Origin: Corynebacterium durum
GTDB lineage: Bacteria > Actinomycetota > Actinomycetes > Mycobacteriales > Mycobacteriaceae
Assembly (NCBI RefSeq): GCF_030408675.1
Contig: NZ_CP047200.1
Location: forward strand, 124,001 to 188,000
Direction: 5' to 3'
DNA: 64,000 nucleotides
Shown in pieces: positions 1 through 10,299 of this stretch. The notes below the pieces were generated by a model. It made no database searches, had not been told where the DNA came from, and worked only from the letters and a program-made list of their open reading frames with translations. The translations under genes and the position numbers were made by a program. The first letter of the stretch is position 1. Each line of letters opens with the position of its first letter.

Positions 1-52
1 TGGTTGCCTCAGCGCAAGGCGAGGTTTTATAACAATGAGGATTTGATTTTTC

Positions 53-1474
53 ATGTATATCAGCAATTTCCGTACGCCGACCCAACGTCGGCACCGTGCT
101 ATTGTGTCGGCGCTGATCACAGCAGCCGCACTTGCCATTGCCCCCAACACTGCGGCTAGCGCAGAAGTGGGGCTCAATTCGAACCCGATTCCAGGAATTG
201 ATATTTCTAGCCATCAGCATCCTGGTGAAAAGAACGAAACCCTTAATTGGAAGAGCGTCGGTAGTGATGGGCAGAAATTTGCCCTGATCAAAGCAACTGA
301 ATCGGATTCCTATGAGAACCCCCACTGGAAGTATGATGCAGAACAGGCAAAAGCCAATGGTATGAAGGTAGGGCTCTATCACTTTGCTCGAGTGAAGCAA
401 AGTGCAAAATCTCAAGCGGACTTTTTTGCAAAAGCTGTGAAAACTCTCGGTGACGACTCCCTTCCGCCTACGCTTGACATTGAGATTGCTAATGATAACG
501 CTGAAGATCATAACCCGCTGGATGCTGCGGGCGTGCAGCGTTGGGTGAAAGAATTTACCACCGAACTGGAAAAGCAAACTGGTCGCCCAACTATGATCTA
601 CACTTACCGATTCTTCTGGGAAGACTCAATGGCAAATTCCCAAGAATACAAAGATCATCCACTGTGGTTTGCGGCTTATGAACAATTGCCTCCACAACTT
701 CCCGGTGGCTGGAAGCACATGGTCATTTGGCAAAAGTCCGATAAAGGTCACGTGTCTGGCATCGAAGGTGATGTTGATTTGGATGTGTTCAACGGCACCG
801 AAGCCGAATTCAACTCTTTTGCATCGTCAGGCAAGCCCAAGGAGCAACCAAAGCCTAAGGAGCAACCGAAAGATAAGGATGCTTCTAAAGACAACAAGGA
901 CTCCAAGGATAAGGACGCTTCTAAAGACAAAAACGCGACCAAAGATGATGCATCCAAGAACAAGGATACGTCTAAGGACGACAAGACCACCACGTCTCAG
1001 AATGCGCCGAATAAGCCACAGGACAATCCAACGACACAGTCCAATGACTCCACCAGTAATAACCTAGCCCAAGACAAGCAGCCAATTGGTCCATCAGGCT
1101 CTGCCGATTTGTCGTCTGGAGGGCTGTCGTCTGGAAACTCCTCCGGTACCCCCGGTAACAACCCAGATCGTACCAAGGGATCTGGATCGTCTCACTCCTT
1201 CAGCTCTTCTGACCTAGAGGTGCTGTCCAAGGGAAACAATGGTCTGATCAAAGCTATCCTTGCTATTGCGACCGGTGGCGGCTCTAGGAACTTGCTTACT
1301 GATGCCACGAGCAGTGCAGGCTTCGATGAAAATAGTTCACGTGAGTTCGCTGACGAAGTGCAAAGCCAGATTGATCACAAGACCCTTCCAGTGAACGAAC
1401 TGCAGCGCATGTCTGAGAGTGACAAATACAACATCGGTGATCTGACCATTCTGCTCAGGAACTTCAGTGACTAA
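53..1474 (+). CDS. Secreted GH25 lysozyme (N-acetylmuramidase) with Lys/Asp-rich linker
   Basis: Cleaves peptidoglycan glycan strands outside the cell. Residues 1-37 form a signal peptide ending near ASA. The GH25 catalytic barrel spans about 45-260: GIDIS (Asp50), the catalytic strand LDIE (Asp142, Glu144) and the late DLDVFNG strand are all visible. A highly charged linker of KDKDASKD-like and KPKEQP repeats covers about 262-330, followed by a Ser/Gly-rich stretch and an alpha-helical tail (about 385-473) I do not recognise. There is no LPXTG motif, so it is probably released or held by charge. A GAGGA-like ribosome site precedes the ATG. It is transcribed alone and faces the emb operon tail to tail. 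Confidence 0.88.
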   Translation: MYISNFRTPTQRRHRAIVSALITAAALAIAPNTAASAEVGLNSNPIPGIDISSHQHPGEKNETLNWKSVGSDGQKFALIKATESDSYENPHWKYDAEQAKANGMKVGLYHFARVKQSAKSQADFFAKAVKTLGDDSLPPTLDIEIANDNAEDHNPLDAAGVQRWVKEFTTELEKQTGRPTMIYTYRFFWEDSMANSQEYKDHPLWFAAYEQLPPQLPGGWKHMVIWQKSDKGHVSGIEGDVDLDVFNGTEAEFNSFASSGKPKEQPKPKEQPKDKDASKDNKDSKDKDASKDKNATKDDASKNKDTSKDDKTTTSQNAPNKPQDNPTTQSNDSTSNNLAQDKQPIGPSGSADLSSGGLSSGNSSGTPGNNPDRTKGSGSSHSFSSSDLEVLSKGNNGLIKAILAIATGGGSRNLLTDATSSAGFDENSSREFADEVQSQIDHKTLPVNELQRMSESDKYNIGDLTILLRNFSD

Positions 1475-1784
1475 GGGGGTAACAGCTATTGCTGTTTTTG
1501 CGTAATCCTGTTTAAATTTGCATAGGCTGTTTTGCTCACGGCAGGGCCCGACCTACGGTTTTCGTCCAAAGCTTCGTAGTGGATGATTTATACGAGAACC
1601 ACACCATGGTCGGGTCCTTCTGATTGTGGGTGGGTGGATACATGGCGTTTTTGGGGCAGTGCGATAGCCCACCAGTTACCTGACGCGTCCCAGCTCTCCC
1701 GCAAATACCGAGAAGAAACCCCCGGGCCCTTGCCATCAGACAAGAGCTCCGGGGGTCTCTCAGTCAACCAGTCGAAGCCAAGTT
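1475..1784. other. Convergent intergenic region between lysozyme and emb
   Basis: I see no gene here. Short open frames in this span have no recognisable product. The only clear element is the hairpin at 1716-1758. Confidence 0.6.
1716..1758 (-). terminator. Rho-independent terminator of the dprE1-emb operon
   Basis: ACCCCCGG (1718-1725) pairs with CCGGGGGT (1749-1756), with an inner CTTG/CAAG pairing. On the minus strand the stem is followed by TTTCTTCT. It lies about 30 bases past the emb stop codon. Confidence 0.8.
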
Positions 1785-4700
1785 TTAGTCGTTGATCTTC
1801 ATGCGACCAGGGGTCCATAGTCCAGATCGGTGGATTTCCTGGTAGTCGATGATCGCCTCGGTGGGTGCGACTCCCCGGGAGTTCGTACGCAGGTGGTAGC
1901 GCTCAATGGAACCCCAGTCACGTCCCCAGTCATTCCGCAGATAGCTGGGCACCTCGATGGAGGAGTTGATTGCCTCAGCAACGCCGAGCGCGCCACCGCC
2001 GTTGTAGTCCTGCCATGGGGACAGCGTGACTTTGCCAGGGTGATCGGGCGCGATGCGGTACTCAGGGATTTCGGTGACACCAGCGTAGTGATCGAATGTG
2101 CGCTGGCAGGGGAACTGCAAAGCAACCGACCAGTCCAGTAACCCTGGGTTACTCGATCCGATGACGGTGTTCAGAGATTCCAGGGTGGGTACCCGCGGCG
2201 GGGTAAACGCCAGCCATTGCTCCGGGTTGAGGCTGGTGTCGGATGCCACGACACGCACCACGTTAGCGTTGGCCGGGATCTGGTCCATGGGAACACGCAG
2301 GTTGCGCCAGGACGGGGCGGGTCCAATGTCGAGCGGTTCGACGCTGCCAGTGTCAGTGACAGTTCCGTCGGGCTGGCGGACACCGTATTCCACGGCAAGT
2401 TCCTGTCCGTCTTGGTGCACGCCGCTAATGTCATGGTGTTCGATGCGTCCGGCAGCGGAAACCACCAACAGCGGTGCGTTCTCGTTGCGTTCAGGCAGCT
2501 GGTACCAGGCGGTGGTCACTTCGGCGGGGAACTGCGGGCCGTCTGTGTAGGAGCCCAAGACGGGGACCTTGGTGTAGTCCAAGCCGAAGGGGAGACGTGC
2601 GCGAGAGCCGTTGACACCAACGTCACCACGCACACCACCAGAGGTGCCAGTGGACTGTCCGGCGGCGTCGCCACTGGAGGTGTCATCGTCGGTGGAACCT
2701 GCGATGGATCCAGCTGCTTCCCCGCCCGAGTCAACGCCTTCAGCAGAGATGGAGGTGGGCACGTTGTTGGCATCGAAGCCGCGGTTATCTCCAATTTCTA
2801 GGGAGGATCCTAGTGGTGTTCCGTCAGCAGGGGTGAGGAAGGATTCGTTGGAGTTGGTTTCAAGCATGGCGTCATTGGCCAAGGCGCAGGTATTACCAGT
2901 CAGCGCACGCAGGTTGCCAAGCCCCACGGAATAGGCGGGGTACTGCGTGACAAAGCCTTTGGTCAGTGACAGCAGGGAGAACACCACCACAACAGCCGAA
3001 ACCACGGCAATGGGGGCGGCGGCAACACCAGCGAATTTCATTTGGTTGCGTTGACGTTTGGCGTTGAGTTGCTGCACCGTTCCTTCGGTTTCGGCGCGGG
3101 CGGTCTGGACGTCGCCAGCAAAAGACTGGATGGCGGCCGCCAGCAGCACAAGCAGTGCGATAACTAGCATTACTGTGGATGCTTCAATGTGGCGGTATTG
3201 GATGGATTTATCAAACCAGGGGATGCCAAAGCTTGAAATGTACCACCAGCCGTTGGTGCCGGACAGAGAGAAGGCCAGCACAAACAGGATCACACCGATG
3301 AAAAGCGTGCGGTTACGTGCGGACCGCATGGCCATGTGTGACACGGCCACCGCAGCGAGCGCTGCCAGCGCGGCACCGATACCCGCGTACACACCGAAGT
3401 GGTGAGTCCACTTGGTGGGGGTGAACATCATGAAGAACATGGTGCCGAAGAACACCATCATCAACCGGTTCGACGGGCCTGCGTCGGATCCCGGCACGCT
3501 GCGGTTGCGCAGCACAGAAGCCAACACCAACCCCAGGCACAGCAGCATCATCAGCACAGCAAAACGCCGGGTAAACGAGCCGTCCACCGTCTGTTGCATC
3601 AGGGTTTGGTAGCGAGCCCATTCCTGGTACCACGACAAAGCCGGTCCAATAGCGGACCGCACGCGTGTGGATTCGCGCACCGTGGCCAGCGTTTGATCAC
3701 CAAACACCGCTAACAAAATAGCCGTTCCCGATGCCAGGAATGGTGCCGTCATGGCCAGCACACCCTCAATTTTCGCGCCTCTCGACGCCTCGGGGCCAGC
3801 ATCCAGCAGCGGCAACCTGCGGTACACAATCTTGATCAAGCTAGACAATGCCGCAAGCAGCGCCGCGACAGCCATCAAACCAGTCGGGCCGGCACCCAAG
3901 GAGACTGTTGCAATGATGACGCCTACAGCAGCGGGCAGCAGTCGACGTGTCGCAATGGCGCGCTCCATGCACACCCACGTCAACAGCGCGCCCAACGCAA
4001 TCACAGGCTCCGGGCGCAGGCCATTGTTGTAGACCATCCAGAAGCCCAGGAATGAAAACGCCGCCGTCCAATGCGCCACCTTGCGCGCATTAATCTTCTC
4101 ACCCATGCGTGGCAGCACCTCACGGGAAATCACCCACCACGTCAAAATGCCAGCGACAAACTCCGGTAATCGCATCCACACAGAGGCTGTGGAGACGTGA
4201 GTTAATAAGGCCAGCAAGTCATAATATGGCGAACCAAACGGGGCTTCAGATACGCCGAACCAGCGGTAATAGTTCGCCATGTAGGTAGCGTTATCGGCAA
4301 CGCGGGCCATGGTCAGCAGGTAACCATCATCGGACGTGTTCGCACCAATGATGTACCAGTAAACCAAGACGACAATCACAATGGCGTCCAACAGTCGAGG
4401 CCGGAACCATCCATTGGGCAGCACTTTCCTGTGGCCTTGGCCATCCAGGCGATCCATTCGCTTCAACGCCCACAGTGATGCCACCAGCATGACCAGGCCA
4501 CCGTACATGCTCATGTACTTCCAGATACTGGGTGACGATGTAAACCGTGAGTTAATTTCCACCTGAACGTTGAGCCCGGCGTCGATAAGCGATGCCGTGT
4601 TGGCCGGTGTGTTGGCGAGTTCAGTGTAAATACCCGTCAACTGCGGGCGCTCGTCCCCCTTCAACTCGCCGCGATACTCCTCACCGCTGCTATCCCGTGC

Positions 4701-5192
4701 GCCGGGGATGCTCGCGACGGTGGATTCTTCGGTGGAGGAAATCTGCAGCACAGCGCCAGGTGGCAGGGCGTTGATTTGCTCGCGGTTCAGCTCCAGCGGA
4801 ACCTTGTTACGTACCACAACATCCAAGCCCGACTCGGAGTAGCGAACAAACAGGCCACGGGTGGTGGCATCTTTACTGTCTGCAGGGAGGGTGGACAGCA
4901 CCATGGACTGGTCAGGATTCATGTCCTGCAACGACTGCAGGGGTATCGACGCCTCGATCGACTGCGGTGCGTAGGAAATCAGCGGTGCCGTAATACTGTT
5001 CAGCTGATTCTGCTGCGGCCAACTAAACGACGACTGTGTTTGGTTCACCGGCATGAACGGGGTGAGCACAAACAACACGAAGCCGAGAAGACCACTCACA
5101 ATGGCCAGTCGCTTCACCCACCGGGGCGCGGTTTCTGACGGTTTTTCTGGCATTGGTTCTGACACAGTGCCATATTTTACGTTAGCTGCCAT
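1785..5192 (-). CDS. emb: Arabinosyltransferase Emb (arabinogalactan arabinan polymerase)
   Basis: GT-C family membrane enzyme that extends the arabinan of arabinogalactan from decaprenyl-phosphoryl-arabinose. At 1135 residues it is of normal family length. It has an N-terminal helix (about 28-50), a large periplasmic N domain (50-225), a polytopic core, and a C-terminal carbohydrate-binding half beyond about residue 780. The catalytic GT-C motif SDDGY lies at about 287-291 (Asp288/Asp289). The following MARVAD segment aligns with the ethambutol-resistance region of mycobacterial EmbB, with Met295 at the site equivalent to EmbB Met306 (inference from motif alignment). It overlaps the end of aftA by 11 bases and is last in the operon. 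Corynebacteria usually have one emb, so this is probably the only copy. Confidence 0.95.
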   Translation of the reverse strand: MAANVKYGTVSEPMPEKPSETAPRWVKRLAIVSGLLGFVLFVLTPFMPVNQTQSSFSWPQQNQLNSITAPLISYAPQSIEASIPLQSLQDMNPDQSMVLSTLPADSKDATTRGLFVRYSESGLDVVVRNKVPLELNREQINALPPGAVLQISSTEESTVASIPGARDSSGEEYRGELKGDERPQLTGIYTELANTPANTASLIDAGLNVQVEINSRFTSSPSIWKYMSMYGGLVMLVASLWALKRMDRLDGQGHRKVLPNGWFRPRLLDAIVIVVLVYWYIIGANTSDDGYLLTMARVADNATYMANYYRWFGVSEAPFGSPYYDLLALLTHVSTASVWMRLPEFVAGILTWWVISREVLPRMGEKINARKVAHWTAAFSFLGFWMVYNNGLRPEPVIALGALLTWVCMERAIATRRLLPAAVGVIIATVSLGAGPTGLMAVAALLAALSSLIKIVYRRLPLLDAGPEASRGAKIEGVLAMTAPFLASGTAILLAVFGDQTLATVRESTRVRSAIGPALSWYQEWARYQTLMQQTVDGSFTRRFAVLMMLLCLGLVLASVLRNRSVPGSDAGPSNRLMMVFFGTMFFMMFTPTKWTHHFGVYAGIGAALAALAAVAVSHMAMRSARNRTLFIGVILFVLAFSLSGTNGWWYISSFGIPWFDKSIQYRHIEASTVMLVIALLVLLAAAIQSFAGDVQTARAETEGTVQQLNAKRQRNQMKFAGVAAAPIAVVSAVVVVFSLLSLTKGFVTQYPAYSVGLGNLRALTGNTCALANDAMLETNSNESFLTPADGTPLGSSLEIGDNRGFDANNVPTSISAEGVDSGGEAAGSIAGSTDDDTSSGDAAGQSTGTSGGVRGDVGVNGSRARLPFGLDYTKVPVLGSYTDGPQFPAEVTTAWYQLPERNENAPLLVVSAAGRIEHHDISGVHQDGQELAVEYGVRQPDGTVTDTGSVEPLDIGPAPSWRNLRVPMDQIPANANVVRVVASDTSLNPEQWLAFTPPRVPTLESLNTVIGSSNPGLLDWSVALQFPCQRTFDHYAGVTEIPEYRIAPDHPGKVTLSPWQDYNGGGALGVAEAINSSIEVPSYLRNDWGRDWGSIERYHLRTNSRGVAPTEAIIDYQEIHRSGLWTPGRMKIND

Positions 5193-7323
5193 GATTTATA
5201 CGGGTCACCACCACAAAAGGACCCACCTGGGTCACGTTCCAATGTTCAGGATTATTTAAGAAAACCGCTGGATTAAACCACACACCGCGGAACCGCACAT
5301 TCGGGTTATTCGGATAAATATCCTCCGCGATGTCGTACATCCAGCCCTTGGACTTATCATCAACGTCACCAGTGAAAATGAAAACATCTGGGGAGCGCCA
5401 CTGCTTGTCCGACTCATCCAAGGATTCCCGGAACCTGCGGGGATCGGCAAGCGACGTCCAGGACTGCGTTGCCCACTCTTCAATCACATGGTTACGCATG
5501 GAAAACTCGCCTAGTGGATTAGCATAATGGCTGGTAAAAGACTGGAAACCATGATACGGGTAGAACGCCATAAAGTTGCGTTCATCCGTCAACACCACTG
5601 TTTCCCGTGGAACATACCCATCTTTCTGGATCACGCGATCAATCTCTGCATAATGGGCGCCAGAATCCGCAGGGAAACGGTCAGCGCGTTCGCCATTGCC
5701 GTCCGTGTCTGTATAGGCCAAATCAATCGCGTCATGATTACGGTTCGAAATTGTCTGTGCATAGCTCAAACCGCCAAAACCCAGCAGAATCACCATCACC
5801 AACGTCACCGTGCGACCACGACTTCGACCCACCAGGCGCGGATACAAGCGGGCAACCCCCACGAGGCGAATCTCCGCCAAGGCCAGCACGCCAGCTGTGG
5901 CCAACTGCATGGCAATCAGCGCGTCCAAACGGAAACCAAGCAGGGTATTACCGGTCAACGTGGCAACCATCGAGGCCACAATCCAGCCGTAGAACACCAC
6001 CAATGCCGCGCCCATGGCGCGCACATCACGATCCACAGCGCGGACCACTAAATACACCAAGCCGCACATACACAGCGCGCCAATGACGCTGAAAGACAAC
6101 ATGGGCATGGGGATCTGCGTGCCCTCATTGGGCAAATAGTGCATGGCGGTGGCGCCCGATTGTGGCCTGCCGCGATACACCGCCATGACATAGGGACCCC
6201 ACACAATTGCCGCAACAGCAATGGAACCCACACCAACCGTTAGCAAATGCAGCAGCGGCATCAGTGTGCGGTGCGCGCCCGCAGCCAACACTGCAGCTAC
6301 CACCACCACGCTGAGGGCAATGGCGGCTGTGTACAGCGTGTACATGGAGGCAGAAGCGCCAAGGAACAAAATTGCCCCAGCCATCGAATACACCGAACCA
6401 CGAACGGCGCGTCCAGCTACGATCGTTGCGGCGGGAGTGCCCAGGGCGATAATCGCAGCGTAGGGCTCCTCCGCCGACATCACCAACACCACGCACACGT
6501 TTACCAAAGCAATGCCCGTAGCTACGGGAAGGCTGCCGCACAGCCGTTGCCACACTGGAACCAACATGCAGGCCGCGGCAGAAATCGACACCAGTGCCCA
6601 TGGCTGGAATGCCTCCCAGCCGGGCAGTCCAATGAGGTTGGCAAAACGGCCGCCCAACCAGAACCAACCAGCTGGGTAGTAGGGCGGCATATCGATGTAA
6701 CTCATGTCCTTGAGCTGCATCGAATCAGTCATACGGGTGAGATATTCAGTGCGGAAGCCCTGGTCAACCGTCACACCGTCCAAATATAATTTGGTGGCAG
6801 CTAAGGGGACGCCTATGGTGGTCACCACAAGGGCGGCAGGGGAGAGGTAGCACACCACATAGGTCAACCATGTGCGCCACCGTGGGCGCTTCCTAGTAGT
6901 GACATCCGCATCCCGCGATGTTGTTGTACGGGCATCATCGGGGTTGCGGGACGTGTGGGCATCATGCGATTCCGATACGTCAGCTGCAGAGGTGTTGCCC
7001 GAATTGTGCTCGTCTCTCAGCCAGAAATACACCAGCACCATAGTCACAATCAGGACGGCAATCGTGCCAGCGTTACCCACGGCGCGCGATACGTAGGAAC
7101 CGCCAAACGCAGGTAAATGGGTTTGTTTCAACACAAACCAACACAACAAAGTAAAAAGACCCCCGCCGAAAGCGGCGGCAACAATGCCCAGCGTGGTCCA
7201 GCCACGGCTCACAATGTCTGTTTCATACGCCTCATGCCGACCTCGGTCCGGGCCTGAAGTGGAGGCCAGCTTCGCCTCATGGCCACGTGATGAGCCAGAG
7301 GCGCTGGTAGCTGTATGTGTCAT
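5182..7323 (-). CDS. aftA: Arabinofuranosyltransferase AftA
   Basis: Adds the first arabinofuranose to galactan, priming the arabinan later extended by Emb. It is a polytopic membrane protein with about ten or more helices and a C-terminal extracytoplasmic domain; the segment with MPPYYPAGW in the first external loop is typical of AftA. I chose the ATG at 7323 (MTHTAT...). The frame is open up to a TTG at 7401, but that extension is low-complexity. The 3' end overlaps emb by 11 bases, so the two are translationally coupled. It lies between dprE2 and emb, the normal corynebacterial and mycobacterial arrangement. Confidence 0.92.
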   Translation of the reverse strand: MTHTATSASGSSRGHEAKLASTSGPDRGRHEAYETDIVSRGWTTLGIVAAAFGGGLFTLLCWFVLKQTHLPAFGGSYVSRAVGNAGTIAVLIVTMVLVYFWLRDEHNSGNTSAADVSESHDAHTSRNPDDARTTTSRDADVTTRKRPRWRTWLTYVVCYLSPAALVVTTIGVPLAATKLYLDGVTVDQGFRTEYLTRMTDSMQLKDMSYIDMPPYYPAGWFWLGGRFANLIGLPGWEAFQPWALVSISAAACMLVPVWQRLCGSLPVATGIALVNVCVVLVMSAEEPYAAIIALGTPAATIVAGRAVRGSVYSMAGAILFLGASASMYTLYTAAIALSVVVVAAVLAAGAHRTLMPLLHLLTVGVGSIAVAAIVWGPYVMAVYRGRPQSGATAMHYLPNEGTQIPMPMLSFSVIGALCMCGLVYLVVRAVDRDVRAMGAALVVFYGWIVASMVATLTGNTLLGFRLDALIAMQLATAGVLALAEIRLVGVARLYPRLVGRSRGRTVTLVMVILLGFGGLSYAQTISNRNHDAIDLAYTDTDGNGERADRFPADSGAHYAEIDRVIQKDGYVPRETVVLTDERNFMAFYPYHGFQSFTSHYANPLGEFSMRNHVIEEWATQSWTSLADPRRFRESLDESDKQWRSPDVFIFTGDVDDKSKGWMYDIAEDIYPNNPNVRFRGVWFNPAVFLNNPEHWNVTQVGPFVVVTRINHGS

Positions 7324-7410
7324 AGCGTCCAGTGTTCCATATTCGCAGTGCTTAACTGTAGATACCGCCGGTGCGGATGTCCCCCGCTCCCCCTGTTGCA
7401 AGGAAGCGTA

Positions 7411-7457
7411 AAAGGGCCGACCAGCCTAAACAAATAGTCTAAACTAGTTGACCCTTT
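7411..7457 (-). terminator. Intercistronic hairpin between dprE2 and aftA
   Basis: AAAGGGCCGACCAG (7411-7424) pairs with CTAGTTGACCCTTT (7444-7457). On the minus strand only one of 14 pairs fails, counting G-U pairs, and the stem ends in CCCTTTT. It could be a partial terminator, attenuator or processing site that uncouples aftA-emb from dprE1-dprE2. Confidence 0.5.
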
Positions 7458-7493
7458 AACTTTAGGATCAGCCTTACGTCCCCAAGGAGGGTT

Positions 7494-8255
7494 TTAGAAA
7501 GGCAGCTTGCGGAAAATCGGACGCGGGATGTGCTGCAGCACTGCCATTACATACTGGAAGGCCGGGTGAACCCAAATGATGTCTTTACGGTCCAAGACGG
7601 CCCTGAATACGGCCTCAGCTACCTGCTGGCGGTCCACCGTCAAGGGAGCCTCTTTCACGTCGGCGCTCATCTTTGTGCGTACCTGACCTGGGCGAACCAC
7701 AAGGACGTGGGCACCACTGCCGCGCAGTGCTTCGCCCAGCTGGGTGTAGAAACCATCGAAACCGGCTTTGGTGGAGCCGTACATGAAGTTCGAGCGGCGT
7801 ACCTTCACACCAGCAACAGATGACAAAGCGACGATGGTGCCGTGGCCTTGCTCTTTGAACTTCTGCCCCAGCAGCACGCCCACAGACACGGCACCGGTGT
7901 AGTTGATCTGCGCGCTTTCAACAGCCTTTTCCTGGTTTTGCCACAGTTCTTCGGCGTCTCCGAGGGTGCCGAAGGCAACGACGGCAAGATCAACATCGCC
8001 GTTGGCAAAGGCGGCGTCAATGACCTCAGGGTGTGAATCGGTATCGGCGGCGTCGAAGTCGATAACCTCAACGGCGCTGGCACCTGCCTGCTCCACCTGG
8101 CGTACTGCGGCGTCGAGACGCGGGGAATCGAGGCGGGCTGCGAGGGTGACACGGGCGGGGCCGTGGCTGAGGAATTCCTGGACAATGGCGAGTCCAATGT
8201 CGGAGGTCCCGCCAAGAAGCAGAATGTTTTGGGCTTTACCCACAGCGTTCAGCAT
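7494..8255 (-). CDS. dprE2: Decaprenylphosphoryl-2-keto-ribose reductase DprE2
   Basis: NADH-dependent short-chain dehydrogenase that reduces the keto intermediate made by DprE1 to decaprenyl-phosphoryl-arabinose, the arabinose donor for AftA and Emb. At 253 residues it is a standard SDR. The nucleotide-binding GGTSDIG lies near residues 15-21, an ALSSVAG strand carries the catalytic Ser, and YGSTKAG supplies the YxxxK pair. It starts 17 bases after dprE1 in the same direction, matching the conserved dprE1-dprE2 pair. Confidence 0.95.
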   Translation of the reverse strand: MLNAVGKAQNILLLGGTSDIGLAIVQEFLSHGPARVTLAARLDSPRLDAAVRQVEQAGASAVEVIDFDAADTDSHPEVIDAAFANGDVDLAVVAFGTLGDAEELWQNQEKAVESAQINYTGAVSVGVLLGQKFKEQGHGTIVALSSVAGVKVRRSNFMYGSTKAGFDGFYTQLGEALRGSGAHVLVVRPGQVRTKMSADVKEAPLTVDRQQVAEAVFRAVLDRKDIIWVHPAFQYVMAVLQHIPRPIFRKLPF

Positions 8256-8272
8256 GTTTTTAAGTCCTTTAC

Positions 8273-9739
8273 TTAGTGCAGTTCCAGGCGGCGCGACATG
8301 TCAGATGCGAAAACGCCGTTCGGGTCGATGGCATTGCGGGTCTTCAGCCAGCCTTCCATGCCGGGGTACATAGCGTGGAAGTCCTCTGCAGAGGTGCGGG
8401 ATTCTTTGGCCAGGTACAGGCGGCCGCCGAACTCCATAACGCGACGATCTAGGTCGTCCAGGAACTCGCCAAGACCAGCCTTAATGGGGAAGTCCACACA
8501 CACATTCCAACCGGGCATCGGGTAGGACAAGGGAGCGCGGTTGCCCTCGCCGAACAGCTTAAACACGTTCAGAGCGGAGTAGTGACCGGAGCGCTGGATG
8601 TCGCGGATAATCTCCTTGAACGGCTCCACGGCCTCGCGGGGAACAACAAACTGGTACTGCAGGAAGCCGCGGGAACCGTAGCCGCGGTTCCACTCGCCAA
8701 TCAGGTCCAGCGGCTGGTAGAACTGCGTGAGGTTCTGCACCTTGTTCTTGTAGGTGCCAGATTTCAGCCACCACAGCTCACCAATGGCGATCATGCTGAG
8801 CTTGTTCATGGTGAACGAGGGGAAAATATCTGGAACGGTGACTAGCTGCGGGGCGTTGAACTTCAGCGGGTCTTTCGCCAGCTTCGGGTTGAGTTCTTCC
8901 AGCTGGGCGAGGGTGGCCAGGGAGCCGCGGGAAATGGCGGAGCGTCCCAGCTTCGGTTCGGGGGAGATCGCATCGAACCATGCGGACGAGTAGGTGTAGT
9001 TCTTTTCAGACCCGTCGGAGTGGAACTCAATGGTCTCATCCAGTGAGCTGGTGAGGTCGCCATCGGCAATGAAGTAAGCGGTTTCGGTGCGGGTCATCTT
9101 GATGCGGGCGCGCACAATGATGCCGGTCAGTCCCATGCCGCCGACGGTGGCCCAGAACAATTCACCTTTCGGGTCGTCGGGGGTGCCTTCCGGTTCGAGG
9201 TGGAGAATCCGGCCATCGGCGACCAGCAGATCCATGGAGACCACATGATCGCCGAAGGAACCCGCTGAGTGGTGGTTCTTGCCGTGAATATCCGGTCCGA
9301 TGGCGCCACCAATGGTGACCTGGCGGGTGCCCGGCAGAACCGGAACCCATAGGCCGTAGGGGAGGGCAGCTTTCATCAGCTGGTCGAGGGTGACGCCGCC
9401 TTCTACATCAACAATGGCGGTTTCTGGGTCAATGGAGTGGATGCGGTTAAATGGCTGCATATCCACCACCAGGCCACCGGCGTTTTGGGCGCAGTCGCCG
9501 TAGGAACGGCCCATGCCACGTGCGATGACGCCGCGGCGAAGGTGTTCAGGTTTGGAATCGTTCTGCTCTGCAACAAGGCGAACCGCCTCGCAGATGGTCT
9601 CCAAGTCGGGGGTGGAAAGAACCTCGGCTGTGGAGGGGGCGGTGCGGCCCCAACCGGTCAAAGATTTGGCTTCTGTGTTGAGGGCTCCGAAGGCACCGCT
9701 CGAAGCAACGGTGCTGGACGCGCCCTTATCGCTCGTCAT
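8273..9739 (-). CDS. dprE1: Decaprenylphosphoryl-beta-D-ribose oxidase DprE1
   Basis: FAD enzyme that oxidises the C2 hydroxyl of decaprenyl-phosphoryl-ribose, the first step of epimerisation to the arabinose donor. At 488 residues it has a VAO-type FAD domain with GRSYGDC and [10 protein letters not shown] motifs and an ALO-like C-terminal domain. The [11 protein letters not shown] segment places a cysteine at residue 414, 74 residues from the C-terminus. That is the position of Cys387 in the mycobacterial enzyme, the covalent target of benzothiazinones. It is the first gene of the dprE1-dprE2-aftA-emb operon. Confidence 0.95.
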   Translation of the reverse strand: MTSDKGASSTVASSGAFGALNTEAKSLTGWGRTAPSTAEVLSTPDLETICEAVRLVAEQNDSKPEHLRRGVIARGMGRSYGDCAQNAGGLVVDMQPFNRIHSIDPETAIVDVEGGVTLDQLMKAALPYGLWVPVLPGTRQVTIGGAIGPDIHGKNHHSAGSFGDHVVSMDLLVADGRILHLEPEGTPDDPKGELFWATVGGMGLTGIIVRARIKMTRTETAYFIADGDLTSSLDETIEFHSDGSEKNYTYSSAWFDAISPEPKLGRSAISRGSLATLAQLEELNPKLAKDPLKFNAPQLVTVPDIFPSFTMNKLSMIAIGELWWLKSGTYKNKVQNLTQFYQPLDLIGEWNRGYGSRGFLQYQFVVPREAVEPFKEIIRDIQRSGHYSALNVFKLFGEGNRAPLSYPMPGWNVCVDFPIKAGLGEFLDDLDRRVMEFGGRLYLAKESRTSAEDFHAMYPGMEGWLKTRNAIDPNGVFASDMSRRLELH

Positions 9740-10026
9740 CGCTTTACCAGGCTACTCCCGATTTCGATGCTTAGCCTGGAGTTACACGCCCATGTTTGTT
9801 TCCAGACGTTTCGCTTGGGGTAGGGAATGGGGAAGCGCTGCGTGACGACGCCGCGTCCACCACGGTAAAAGGGCACGTTAAGCGTGATATTCCTGCTGTA
9901 GCTGGCGGTTTTAGGAAAGCCTTATATGTGTGATAATTCCCACGTTCCGAATGTGTGGGTTTATGGTGGTTTTATGTCCGTACGCGAGTGTGCTGATGAT
10001 TGCTTTTGGGCAGGTAGTGGTAGGTA

Positions 10027-10251
10027 TCACAGATCCATGAGGTCACGGATCTCCTGCGGCAGTTCCTCCTGTGAGGTGATTTCGGGTCCGTCGTAGTTGT
10101 CTAAAATCTCGTAGACGCGCACCCGATCCTTGCTGTCCAGCATGGGGATTTCCTGCGCCATCATGAGGGTCATGGCCGGGCTCATGGGGGTGGTGGTCTT
10201 GTCCGCTGCAATGTGGGAGGCGGGTTCTTTCTTTTTAAACAGGCCAAACAT
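10027..10251 (-). CDS. Small conserved-type hypothetical protein (74 aa)
   Basis: I do not recognise this protein. It begins MFGLFKKKEP, a short basic amphipathic start, and has an acidic C-terminal half ending DLMDL. No signal peptide or full membrane segment is visible. It is divergent from the pair at 10.3-11.4 kb and separated from dprE1 by 287 bases in which I see no gene. Good coding character and a clean ATG support it as real. Confidence 0.6.
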   Translation of the reverse strand: MFGLFKKKEPASHIAADKTTTPMSPAMTLMMAQEIPMLDSKDRVRVYEILDNYDGPEITSQEELPQEIRDLMDL

Positions 10252-10299
10252 GCCCTCTAGGGTACCCCCGTGTCTGTATTCTCAAGTACTGTGTGGTTC

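Noticed and set aside
748..993. Open frame antisense to the lysozyme linker
   Set aside because: It is produced by the low-complexity Lys/Asp repeat read backwards, not by a gene.
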